Origin: Hymenopus coronatus
Taxonomy: Eukaryota > Arthropoda > Insecta > Mantodea > Hymenopodidae
Direction: 5' to 3'
DNA length: 64,000 nt
Assembly: GCA_030762935.1 (NCBI GenBank)
Contig: CM060897.1
Coordinates: 108,280,176-108,344,175 of the forward strand
Numbering within the stretch: the first letter of the stretch is position 1; each line of letters starts with the position of its first letter. Positions 54,270 through 64,000 of this stretch are shown here, piece after piece. The notes below the pieces were generated by a model, which did no database searches, was not told where the DNA came from, and was given only the letters and a program-made list of their open reading frames with translations. Both the position numbers and the translations under genes were made by a program.

Positions 54270-54895
54270 CACTAGTTTTATTGCAAAAATATTAATATAT
54301 AAATTAGGCTATAACTAGCCTAATTTTATTGTTGAAGGTTAGTGTAATACGAAATTAGAAAAAAGTCCACTGAAAATACTAAAAGCTTTGATTGATCATC
54401 TTTGTTGCATATGTGCAACAGCATACAATTAATATGAATTTCTTGCATATAAAATGTTCTAAACAGCCTATAATTGAGCTTATCTTCATCCAGTCGAGTC
54501 CGTGACTTATGGAATGCATGTTCTCCTAACAAAACGAGTACTATTCGGCTCAAAACAAGAAAAGGTTGCCTGCAGTTCCGCATCGCATGGCTCTGTGCAC
54601 GCGTTAAAACTGTTTTCAGTGTAATTTACCTTAGCCGGCAGGTTTAAATTTCGTGAGAAATGAAACTAGAGCAAACCATTTTCGGCACATCGCAGCCATG
54701 TTGCCCAGTGGCGACCGAGCTGGCGTCGACTAGGTTTCATCGCGCGGGGGGACTTTATGACAGACTCTCACGCTATGGGAGAAGGTGGCATGAGTGCGTT
54801 CTTTCTCAAATACATGCACGTTGGATTGAAATCTGCTTTCAATCCTCCGATATAAACTTCAAACCCTAACAACTTGTGTGAACAAAATCTAAAGT
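54270..54895. other. Unique block, nothing recognised
   Basis: GC-richer at 54640-54790 with a 69-codon plus frame (54660-54869). Codon use there is balanced, but I recognise no motif. An isolated exon cannot be ruled in or out. Confidence 0.35.
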
Positions 54896-54897
54896 TG

Positions 54898-55213
54898 GTT
54901 TAAAAATCACGTGGCTTTCTCCAATTGTTCGCGAACTATTCTTGCAACAGATTATTTATTCTTTTATCTATCACATGCTAATTGCGATAAGCATTACCAG
55001 GATGGTTTTAATACTTGTTCCTTAAAAAAGAAGGGTACTAAGGGAATATACTAGGCTAATGCGACAGTCACATATTTTAAAAGCTGTCCTCATGCGATTT
55101 TCATAACAATTCGGTTGTCCCCTTAGCCAGGAGTGAAACAAAATAATGAAACAGATAAGGGCTTATCTTGTAATAAAAAGCAATTTCAGAGAATTTCTTG
55201 GAAATGCTTACCT
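54898..55213 (+). mobile_element. Family P left-half fragment
   Basis: AAATCACGTGGCTTTCTCCA (decayed A end) to GAATTTCTTGGAAATGCTTA, abutting the next copy in direct orientation. Confidence 0.75.
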
Positions 55214-55216
55214 CTA

Positions 55217-56310
55217 AAAATTTGATGCGTTCCATTCACATTCTCTACATCTCTGTAACAATTTTTTTTTTTATATTAACGTCCTTTAACCTGTTTGATC
55301 AAATCCGACGATGAATGAAATTGGTGAAATGATGCTCAAATGATCTCGGAGTCAATGGAGCTTAGAGTTACTCGACATTCGTCTTCTCAGGATAAGGGAA
55401 AACCCCGAAGAAAACCTCATCCGGGTAACTCACCCTAAGCGAGATTCGAACTCACGACCTGTTGAATATGAGGCAGACACGCTACCACCACACTACTCAG
55501 GCGGGCTAACAAATTAATGTTAGTAAGCTTATTCTTCTATCTAGTTCATGCTAATCGAGATAAACATTAGCAGAAACGGTTTTATTACTTAGTTCCTTAT
55601 AAGTAGGAGGGAAATAAGGGAATACACTAGGCTAAAGCGACAGTTAACTGTTTTAAAATATGGTTGCTATGGGATTGAAATCCGTTTATTTACGTGGCCA
55701 AGTGTTGACAAGTTCCTGTATGAGTATTTTAAAGCTGAAAGCAACAACATGGAATATCTCATAAACGGCCAACTCCAGGAATGACATAAATTGTGTGTAT
55801 TAAGAAGATGTACATTTTTTGTGTGGTAAGTTTTTGTCTATCTCTTACGGTTTACCAGTTATGTAAAATTAAATAATAAAAAAAAAAAAAAAAAATCATC
55901 CAGACTAAAGAGGTTTTTCAGAGGTTATTTCCAGAAAAGTCAAGATAACGTTTTATTGTTGGTGTAAATATCTTAAGTATAAGACATTTTAATCAAAATT
56001 GTTAGAGCCTTTTGAAAAAATCAACATTTTTGAAATGTTTTTCCATATAAAGGGGAGTTTGTGGAACGGGGGATATTTTGAAAATCTTGTGTCACATCCT
56101 TGGAAGATGTCAAACTTAAATACCAAGTGTAGTATTTATCGGTCTTTTCGGTTTTGAGCTATGCTGCCCACAGACACACACAAACACACACGAAAATTTT
56201 TCTAAATGCAGGGGGTTTCAAAACATGTATTTCCGGCGAAATCGCAGTGTCGAATTTTTGGGTGCAATACATGACCTTCTCTATACACTATGCACATAGC
56301 ACGTGTAGTA
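55217..56310 (+). mobile_element. Full family P copy split by a SINE
   Basis: A end TTTGATGCGTTCCATTCACA and B end ACACTATGCACATAGCACGT. The SINE at 55263-55506 interrupts CTGTAACAA. An A-run of about 17 lies near 55880. The corrected length is about 850 bp. Confidence 0.85.
55263..55506 (-). mobile_element. tRNA-headed SINE (type VIII), nested
   Basis: Minus head CCCGCCTGAGTAGTGTGGTG, B-box GAGTTCGAATCTCGC at about 55439-55453, and body CGGGGTTTTCCCTTATCCTG. Bounded by TAACAATTT (55256-55264) and TAACAAATT (55507-55515), one mismatch. This is the clean reference copy of type VIII. Confidence 0.88.
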
Positions 56311-56311
56311 T

Positions 56312-56568
56312 TGTTCTACAAACAAGCTGTTCATGCAAAAGATTATTATTTTGTCATAAATAATACAGGAGTGTTTTCATCTTGTCGATAATTCACGACC
56401 GGATCGAAGCGACACGATTTGATAAGACAATTCATCGAAATAGACTGTTAATAATGCATAATACATAGGAACCGTGTTTTTATCGCGTTACGAGTAATAC
56501 AATACAATTTGGGTGGAATACAATACCCTCTCTACCTACTACATATGCATAGTGCGTGTAGACAGTTT
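56312..56568 (+). mobile_element. Family P relic containing a foreign repeat
   Basis: Left-end sequence (ATTGTTCTACAAACAAGCTG, 56312-56360) and B-end sequence (TTTGGGTGGAATACAATACC to 56568) flank about 140 bp of the repeat also seen at 18850-19035. Confidence 0.6.
56367..56500. repeat. Repeat shared with 18850-19035
   Basis: GTGTTTTCATCTTGTCGATA and ATTCATCGAAATAGACTGTT mark the shared block. See the partner entry. Confidence 0.6.
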
Positions 56569-56613
56569 AAAGATCCTAATGAAAACTGGTGCCTTATTAC
56601 CTTTCTCTGCTGC

Positions 56614-56644
<31 letters not shown>

Positions 56645-56680
56645 GTTATTAATAATAATAATAATAATATTATTTATATC
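56614..56680. repeat. (ATT)n/(AAT)n microsatellite
   Basis: About eleven ATT units are followed by about seven AAT units, making an imperfect palindrome. Confidence 0.9.
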
Positions 56681-56689
56681 ATTACCTGT

Positions 56690-57575
56690 CTGACGAAAGA
56701 ATGCAGTTGTTAAAGAGAACGCTGGTGCAGCATGGCATGGTTCAGAGCGGTCAGAGAAGGCTGGAATATAGTGCAGTACAGTCTGACCACCAAAACATCA
56801 GCACAGCGTACGTAAACAGGAATAAACTAAACGGTCTACAACAGGTTAAACTTGCTGTTTTCTTTATCACTAATGAATATTAATTTTCTACTTTGTGACC
56901 GAATGACTACGCGCGGCGGTGTTTGCATTATTACTTGATTCGAACCCGTACATTGTAAGAGACTGAATTACTTCATTCCAGTTTTGTTGAACAGTACGGG
57001 GCATGCACCGGGAGTAATGACGTAATACCGCGTATCTGTTTGTATTTACGCAAGCTTCCAGTCGTGCCCGTCTGCATACATTCTTCAGGCAGGTTAAACA
57101 CGCAGTGTGCGAATATAAACATTTTAAATCCGATATAAAATCAAAGTATTCGATAGCCATTTCTCATTATCGCAATACATTCGACTGTCGAAAACGTTCA
57201 ACAGTGACTTAATAATACAGTCTACATTGGGACACTACAAAAAGCAATTTCGAGATGCGATTCGTTGTCAAGGTATTCCTCTAGACTCAAAATGATGCGT
57301 TAGGGCATTATATTTTGAAGCACCATGATATCTGCTCTCGGGTTACACAAAAATATGCGGATACTAGAGTAAAGAATGCACGCATGGACGGGTATAAACT
57401 TGACGTGCCTTGACAACGTTTGGCAAACCCGTAATATCGAGTTTCATTGAAACCGGTAGTTCGATAATCTCTCTTCGTGACTCCAAGATGAAGCTGTGAG
57501 CCAAGCTTCAGCCAGAAAATATCCAGGGGTTGCGGCAAAGCTGTTTCTGTGTTAACAAACCCAGGTTTCTGATAG
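56690..57575. other. Unique block, no gene recognised
   Basis: Composition is more balanced than elsewhere. Frames at 56888-57160 and 57308-57634 (both minus) are 90-108 codons but have no recognisable domain, and the second runs into family P. GTAACCCGAG-type and AACCGGTAGTTCG stretches near 57340-57460 look repeat-like but have no second copy here. Confidence 0.4.
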
Positions 57576-57576
57576 T

Positions 57577-58197
57577 TTTTACTTTCTCTACACATACTAT
57601 GTACATAGTATATAGAAGAGGTATTGCATTCCACCCAACAATTCGATATCGAGATTTCACCGGAAGTAGAAGTTTTAGGGTTACCTGTATCAATAAAAAC
57701 ATTTTTAGAAAAAGGTCAGTGTCTGTCTGTGAACACGATAACTAAAAACGAAAAGTCAGTAAAATACCAAATTTGGTGTATAAGTTTAGTACCTTCCCAG
57801 GACCCGACACGAAGCTTTTCAAGAAAATCCCCCACCCCAAACTACCCTACATGGAACAATTTTCGAAAACGTTGATTTTTTCAAAAATGGCTTTAATGAT
57901 TTTGATTAAAATACCATACATTAAAGATATTTACACTCAAATAAAATTCATATATTGAATTTTCAGAGAATAATAGCCTTGGAATACCTCTTTATTCTGG
58001 ATGAATTTTGCTGGATTTTACACTAGTAATCCGTAAGAGAAAAACAAAAACTTACTGCACAAAATATGTAGATCTGCTTGAAACACACAATTTATGTCAT
58101 ATTTATCTTTTTCGTGCAGTTAACCATTTTTGAGATATTCCGTATTATTGGTTTCAGTTTTAAATACTTAAAACTTTTCACATATGAGAATTTGCCA
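57577..58197 (-). mobile_element. Family P copy lacking its A end
   Basis: TTTTTACTTTCTCTACACAT with the palindrome ACTATGTACATAGTATATAG. Continues to TTTGCCACAATGAAGAC, where it stops. Confidence 0.85.
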
Positions 58198-58970
58198 CAA
58201 TGAAGACAACATAAAATAAAATGTACATAAATGTGTGTTTGTGTGTGTGCATGTGTTTATAAAATAATATATTTTCTGAAGTTGAGTCAAAGTAACCCTA
58301 ATAAGCTCCGTTTATAATAAAACGTTGTAACCTTCCTGACTATAATTATCAGACAAGAGTGATCCTAATGAGAGATGAATGCAATAACCAAATTTGAAAT
58401 TTAATTTAATTTAAAAAGTTTTCAGAATTAATTCCATTACTGTATATCCGCTCCAGCCCATTATATGGTAGCACCTGTAGGATGCAGTATCCCCTCTCGG
58501 GGCGCCCACCGAACGAGATCTTGTGATTCGCAGGGTACTATTTACGTATTTACGCAACAGGGAGGGGCCGAGATCCGAGTAATCTCAATGTGCAGGGGTT
58601 GCGATATCGCGCAAACGCCAAACTGGTGTCTGATGCTGTGTGGACCAATCAGGATTGCGTGATTACTCCCTCTGACATCCTCCATCCCTCGACACTGCAA
58701 TTTGCAGAGCAAGAGCAAGTTTCACAGGCGGCTACCTTGGTTCCTCTGCCCCTCCCTTGTAGCACTCCATTTCAGGAGAGAACAGGTTGTCAATGTCCTA
58801 GCCTGGGTGCAAGTTGTTTCATCCAGTGTTGCCAACTCATTATAGTTTTCCCATCATACCAACACCCAAAAGTCTGCCAAAATTCTCAAAGAAAGAAAAA
58901 TAAAACCTAGTAATGTAAATAATGTATTCTAAATAAGCCGTTCACTGTTTGTTTACCCTCACAACAAAAT
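58198..58970. other. Unique region with a GC-rich core
   Basis: 58440-58830 is clearly GC-richer (TCGGGGCGCCCACCGAACGA). Frames at 58465-58662 and 58590-58910 (plus) overlap and show no motif. The right edge, CCAGTGTTGCCAACTC to AGAAAAATAAAACC, looks like the 3' end of a poly(A)-tailed retroposon. Identity unknown. Confidence 0.35.
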
Positions 58971-58975
58971 AAAAA

Positions 58976-59595
58976 AAAATCTTAAATGTTCCATTCACCT
59001 GAATTTCTCTACTTGTTATGCAAACAAACTATTCTTACAAAACATTTTTCTTCTATCTACTTCAGGATAATTGAGATACACATTTACAGAAACAGTCTTT
59101 ATTACTTAGTTCCTTGTTAGTAGACCGGAAATAAAGGAATACACTAGGTTAAAGCCATATCTTTTAAAAGCTGGTCGACCTGTGATGACATTGGAATTCG
59201 GTGTTATTTGCATGACCAAAGGTAAATCAAAAGAAAAACGAATGACGATTCCTTTTTGAGAAAAGTATAAGTATTGGAAAATTTAAACCAATAATCAGAA
59301 ATACTTATCCCGGAAATGATTAGCTCCACACAAACAACAATACAACAAAATGAGATCTATATGTTTTGTCTATCTCTTACGGCTTATCAGATATGCAAAA
59401 TTCATCCAGAATGAAGATTGCTTCAGAGGTTATTCCCAGAAAATTCGAGATATACATTTCATTTGCCACGAAAATATCTTAAAGATATGGTATTTCATTC
59501 AAAATCGATAAGACACGTTTTTATCAAAATGTTCCCAAAATGTCCCATTAAAGGGGTAGTTTAAAATCTTCATGTCGCAACGTTGGAAGATGAAG
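58976..59595 (+). mobile_element. Family P copy lacking its B third
   Basis: CTTAAATGTTCCATTCACCT at the A end, and blocks in order to CATGTCGCAACGTTGGAAGA, then truncated. Confidence 0.8.
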
Positions 59596-59994
59596 TTAAA
59601 CTTTTAATTTGCATAACCTTAATTATACTTAAACAGAACATCTGTAAACTGGTTTCAAAATTTGTGTTTTCATGTTTTTGTAAGCTAGTTGAGAGGTATA
59701 TAAATAAGAACAAGGATTTCCATAACTGTTAGTCTAGAATCTTGAATCATGGCGTGAAGGAGCATGGGTTACTGGAAGCCGTAGAAGGAGCGGTCAGCTG
59801 AAAGTGGGAAGCAGGCATGTTATGTTGGCTTCACTACTCTCAACGGATGGGATAGGAGTTAGCGGAGTCTATATGGTCGAAGGAAGGTCTTGCCTAGTAG
59901 GCTTTTTCAGATTTCCCCAATCCCCAAAATGGCATAAGCAGGGGAGGTATGTACATTTAACTTAGACTTGGTACGTTTCCTTCCCAAATCATTA
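59596..59994. other. Unique stretch, nothing recognised
   Basis: AT-rich, then a GC-balanced block at 59750-59950 (GCATGGGTTACTGGAAGCCG) without recognisable coding potential. It may be the body of the SINE whose tail follows. Confidence 0.4.
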
Positions 59995-60072
59995 TCCTTT
60001 CATTTCATGTAACATTAGTGTGCACACCTTGTGGTGCCAATCAGTAAGAAAGGGTGTTAAACACTACTTTTA
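59995..60072 (+). mobile_element. Type VI SINE tail
   Basis: TCCTTTCATTTCATGTAACA and GGGTGTTAAACACTACTTTT match the tails at 26400-26628 (reverse) and 47100-47285. The head is not recognisable. Confidence 0.55.
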
Positions 60073-60076
60073 AAAA

Positions 60077-60879
60077 TCTGATGTTCCATTCACATTTCTT
60101 TCTCTATATGCCTGGTTATTTCTTTATCTAAGTCATTAGAATCGAGATAAACATTAGCTGAAGTTCTTACTACTTGCTTCTTTGTAAGCAGAAGGGAAGT
60201 AAGGAAATACATAAGGCTAACGGGATAATACAATCCTTTAAAAGCTATCGCTAAGTGAAAAATTGAAATTCGGTTCTCTCTACTGACTGGCCTGAAACGA
60301 AAGATGACTTCCCGTATGAGAAAAATTTAAGTAGTTTAAAATTGAAACAAATAAGAAGGAATATCTTTGAATTGGTTAACTCTAAAAAAATGATTGGCAT
60401 TAATTGTTGTGCTTTAACGATGTCTATATTTTATTGCGTAGTAAACTTTTGTTTATCCTTACAGTTTACACAAAAAGTCATTCAGAATGAAAAGATCTTC
60501 AAATGCTATTTCCGTAAGATTCAAAATATACATTTCCTTTGTCATAAAACACTTGTTTTAATCAAAAGCGCTAGAACCACTTTTAAGAAAATAAACATTT
60601 TCGAAAAAAAGTTCCATGTAAGGTGTAGTGAAAATCTTCGTGTCGCTTCCTAGGAAGATGCTGAACTTAAATTCCAATTTTGGTATTTAACGGAATAAGC
60701 TATGCTTTCCAGACACACACACACGGGCCTGTTTATAAAAGTGATTATTCTTGGAAGGGGGTCATCGGGTCTCAAAACGTGTATTTCTGGTGAAATCTCA
60801 GTATCGAATTTTGGGTGGAATACAATACCTTCTATATCCACTATGTACATCGAACATGTGCGCTAGAGAAAGTAAAAAT
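60077..60879 (+). mobile_element. Full family P copy
   Basis: 803 bp. CTGATGTTCCATTCACATTT at the A end, and ACTATGTACATCGAACATGT followed by CTAGAGAAAGTAAAAA at the B end. The CCATTTTTGAG block is changed to CCACTTTTAAG. Confidence 0.88.
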
Positions 60880-61510
60880 ATTGTCAAGGTTTATGGTAAG
60901 TACAAGAGTATTAGGAAAGACTGCATTTCAACATAAATGATGATCTAATTGTGCTGCAAGCACTCACTATCGCAAACCCTTAAAAGGAAATGGCTTATCG
61001 AAATTCATGGAAATTCAAGACACTTACGTCAAGTGTTGGTTGACCGAAACCTTAAAAGTATCCATTAATGTGCTTAGTTACATATTTTCATCGTAATGGA
61101 ATACTGTCCGCAGTTCTCGTCGCTTAAATTGCTTAAACCCAACTTAAAATAACTAAAATTTCTTGAACTGTCTTCCTCCTTTAATATGATGAATAATCAT
61201 CCATTAACACATCGCTTTCAATGAGGTGCGGGCGATTCAAAAGCCTCCAATCTAGCTCCAGGAGATTTGATATTTAAAATACGGGTAAAGATACACGATG
61301 GTTGTATCATTCACTCACTCACATACAACGCTATTAAGTAGTTTAAGTAGTGGGTAAGACTTCCACTAGCGATCCATATTTGAAAGTGTTGAAAACATTG
61401 CCGAAGTTTTGATTTCTTGTCGGGATCATTATTGGGGGTTTAGCTTCACAGATCCCTCGGTTACGCCCTGCAGTTATCTTCGGCTGCAACTGCTCCACTC
61501 CTCGACTTCT
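60880..61510. other. Unique stretch, nothing recognised
   Basis: No repeat landmarks and no frame above chance length. Confidence 0.45.
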
Positions 61511-61518
61511 AAAAAAAT

Positions 61519-62383
61519 ATGATGTGTTCCATTCACATGACTTTCTCTATATCTCTGTAAATTATTATTGTTATAAGCTTATCTTTTATTTATTTCATGC
61601 TTCTCGAGAAAAATTAGCAGAAATAATCGTATTTCTTGCTTTATTGTAAGTAGAAACGAAATTAGGGAATACCATAGGTTAAAGTGAAAGCCAAAAGCTG
61701 GTTACTATGTGACTGATGTTCCTTTGTTTGTATAGACAGGAGTTGACAAATTCCTGTATGAGAAAAGTATAAGTTTTTTATGAGTAAAGTATGTTTTTCA
61801 AAGCTGAAACCAAGAAAAAGCAAAATCTCAAAAACGATCAACTCCACGAAAAAAATGTATATAACACAAATTGTGAGTTTTAACGTGCTCTACATTTTTT
61901 ATGTGTTAAGTTTTTGTCCATCTCTTACGGTTTAGTAGTTTTGAAAAATTCATCCAGAATAAAGTAGTCTTCAGAGGCTATTCCCAGAAAATTCAAAATA
62001 TACATTTTATTTGTCAGGTAAATAACTTTAATATACGAAATTTTAATCAAAATCGTTAGAGGCATTTTTGAGAAAATCAAAATTTTCGAAAAAAGTTTCA
62101 TGTAAAGAGTAGTTTGGGGTGGGGGGATTTTTCTCAAAATATTCGTGTCGCATCCCTGGAAGATACTAAACTTAAATACCAAGTTTGGTATTTTACCGAC
62201 TTTTCGTTTTTGAGTTATCGTGTTCACAGACACACGGACACACTTTTTCTGAAAATACTTTTTTTGGATACAGGGGACCCTAAAACATATATTTCCGGTG
62301 AAATCTCGGTATCGAATTTTTTGGTGGAGTGCAATACATTCTCTATTCACTATGTACATAGTGAGTATAGAGAAAGCAAAAAA
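61519..62383 (+). mobile_element. Full family P copy with near-perfect palindrome
   Basis: 865 bp. A end GATGTGTTCCATTCACATG. B end TCTCTATTCACTATGTACAT plus AGTGAGTATAGAGA, a 34-bp inverted repeat with two mismatched positions. The minus strand carries the longest frame in the window (195 codons, 61925-62512), which spans most of the B-side two thirds; see findings. Confidence 0.9.
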
Positions 62384-63205
62384 TCCCTCGGCTACAGTTT
62401 GCGGCTTAGTGCTCTTTACGTTTATAACAGACCAATAACTAAAAGGGGGCTGTAATAACAAAAGTATCAATTCCAGATCACATGTTGAAGCAATGCCAAG
62501 TGCTGTAACCAACGTATATAAATATAAAATGCGTATTTCATGAATCTAAATCACTTATCCTATTTAAAGATTTGCAGAAATATCACTGAGATATCTATTG
62601 AGTTCTGTTCATATTTTGTCATACCATTAAATGCTAACAGAACGAGTATACTAATGAATTTACAAAATTACCTGCTAGTTATACGCACAATACAAAATAC
62701 GCACAGTCTCTCTATGCATAAATAGATCAAAATAAAAGCGGTGATCTGATTTACTTTACTTCTACTAAAAGCCGCATTGTAATTTTGCTCAGAAGTTCTG
62801 CGGCTTATTGCTGCACAATCTTTTTAATTCGCTTTTATAAACATCAGTAACAAATGAATTTGGTTAGCGTTAGTCTTATTTCTTTGTAGTGTTTGTAACG
62901 CTAGGTAGTTTCTTTCTTTCCTTCATTCTTTTAATATACTACGACACCAAATGCGGTGAATACTCGTGGATAAATAATTGGGAAAGGAATAGGAAAGAAG
63001 CATTCCAGGGCATTGCAATAGTCTGGTTACGAGATAAAATGATATTGCATCATATAAATATACTCCATCATAACATCCAGAAAAAATAACAGGAAAAGTT
63101 CTTACATGAAGGTTATAGGGATATAATCACATACACGTCACACCGTTATAAATAAATCCCAATTGCCTTTTATTTGCTGTCTATCGTTTTCTCAGCTGTT
63201 AAATC
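62384..63205. other. Unique stretch, nothing recognised
   Basis: AT-rich. Frames of 61-66 codons only. No SINE or P landmark. Confidence 0.45.
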
Positions 63206-63209
63206 ACAA

Positions 63210-63698
63210 CCAAGTTTGGTATTTAACGCGCTTTTCGTTTTGAGTTATGCATTCTGAATGACTTCTGTGTAACGTTTGCATAACTGGTAAACCGTAAGAG
63301 ATAAGACACAAACTTACTAAACAAAATATGTAAAACACACAATTTATGTAATATACATTTTTTGTAGAATAAAACTTTTCGAAATATTCCGAGTTATTGA
63401 TTTCAGTTTTAATTATTTAAACTTTACATACATGGGAAGACATCTTTCTTTTCGTGTCTATTTTGTTTACTCCTCCAAGCAAAACTATTCGAATTTCAAT
63501 TGTGACCACCTTTTAAAAGAGATTACAATCGCTTTAGCCAAGTGTAGTCCCTTATTTCCCTTTTACTTACAAGGTGGTTATAATACAATTTCTGCTATTG
63601 TTTATCTCTATTTGAAGTATGTAGTTAGAAGAATAAAGTTTAGTAAGAATGTTTGTGGAACAGGTAGAGAAAGTCATGTGAATGGAACACATCAGAAT
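63210..63698. mobile_element. Family P rearranged copy
   Basis: A short plus-oriented piece (CCAAGTTTGGTATTTAACGC, 63210-63245) is joined to a minus-oriented left half (63246-63698) ending GAAAGTCATGTGAATGGAAC and CATCAGAA. The junction is at GAGTTATGC|ATTCTGAATG. Confidence 0.7.
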
Positions 63699-63861
63699 TG
63701 TCGAAATTATATGTACACTTTGTGAGGAATACAACAAAAACACAATTACCTTAATTGTTGAGAAAAACCTTGCTGAATATCAGATATTGCTGGGAAAATG
63801 TTGCTACTGCATCTTTATGTTTTGTTTAAAATTAAATTAAATTAAGTTAAAAACCATCATA

Positions 63862-64000
63862 TTTTTACTTTCTCTACACCATTATTTCCATAGTGTATAG
63901 AGAAGGTATTGCATTCCACCCAAAAATTCGATACCAAGATTTCACCGAAAATTGGCGTTTTAGGGTCCCCTGTACTGTATCAAAAAAAAAAATTAAGAAA
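63862..64000 (-). mobile_element. Family P copy, cut by window end
   Basis: TTTTTACTTTCTCTACACCA, a partially decayed palindrome (ATTATTTCCATAGTGTATAG), then the CACCCAAAAATTCGATACC block. It continues beyond the window. Confidence 0.85.

Noticed and set aside
58465..58910. Protein-coding gene in the GC-rich block
   Set aside because: Two overlapping frames of 65 and 106 codons, neither with recognisable motifs. The 3' edge looks like a retroposon tail.

Overview
This window looks like intergenic or intronic DNA from an animal nuclear genome, most likely an insect (possibly a polyneopteran such as a cockroach or termite; the species cannot be fixed from sequence alone). It is AT-rich. It has no operons or ribosome-binding sites, and no long intact open frame that looks like a host gene. 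Instead it is packed with tRNA-headed SINEs, mariner-type DNA transposons, non-LTR retrotransposon remnants and microsatellites.

The dominant component is one dispersed family, called family P here (a working name only). A full copy is about 0.80-0.91 kb. The left end (A end) has a small hairpin around GATGTGTTCCATTCACATG followed by ACTTTCTCTAC. The right end (B end) is a 30-bp-class near-perfect palindrome centred on CACTATGTACATAGTG, followed by GAGAAAGTAAAA. A CA/TG microsatellite lies inside the B-side third. I mapped roughly 40 full or partial copies on both strands from base 1 to base 64000. Several are tandem head-to-tail, and several are fold-back fusions with two A ends or two B ends. 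No terminase, transposase or Rep/helicase gene for this family is visible. The structure (terminal hairpin, short subterminal inverted repeat, internal microsatellite, no evident target duplication, tandem copies) is most like non-autonomous Helentron/DINE-type rolling-circle elements. That is an inference.

Layout: 1-6220 P copies, a pogo/Tigger-like terminal repeat, a repeated promoter-plus-first-exon block (copy 1), a B-B fold-back, a mariner remnant and an A-A fold-back split by a SINE. 6221-13130 a 175-bp direct repeat pair, a full P copy with a nested SINE, two LINE C-terminal remnants and a 438-bp long-inverted-repeat MITE. 13370-18840 P copies, a possible poly(A)-tailed retrocopy with a GC3-rich 113-codon frame, and a decayed LINE reverse transcriptase. 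18840-26640 SINE-rich, with a three-unit tandem array carrying CTCF-like motifs. 26640-29250 mostly unique sequence. 29250-40100 SINEs and P copies with unique blocks. 40100-41420 a P copy split by a mariner at TA, itself carrying a hairpin insertion with a perfect 34-bp inverted repeat. 41450-49740 P copies, a long TG tract and SINEs. 49770-51455 copy 2 of the promoter-plus-exon block abutting a nearly full-length dead mariner. 51835-53100 GC-rich long SINEs. 53390-64000 further P copies separated by unique blocks.

Nothing here works as a host pathway. The interpretable biology is the nesting order of mobile elements, the fold-back and tandem behaviour of family P, and a few blocks (1431-1532/49961-50082, 16909-17600, 24240-24790, 40309-40446) that deserve direct follow-up.
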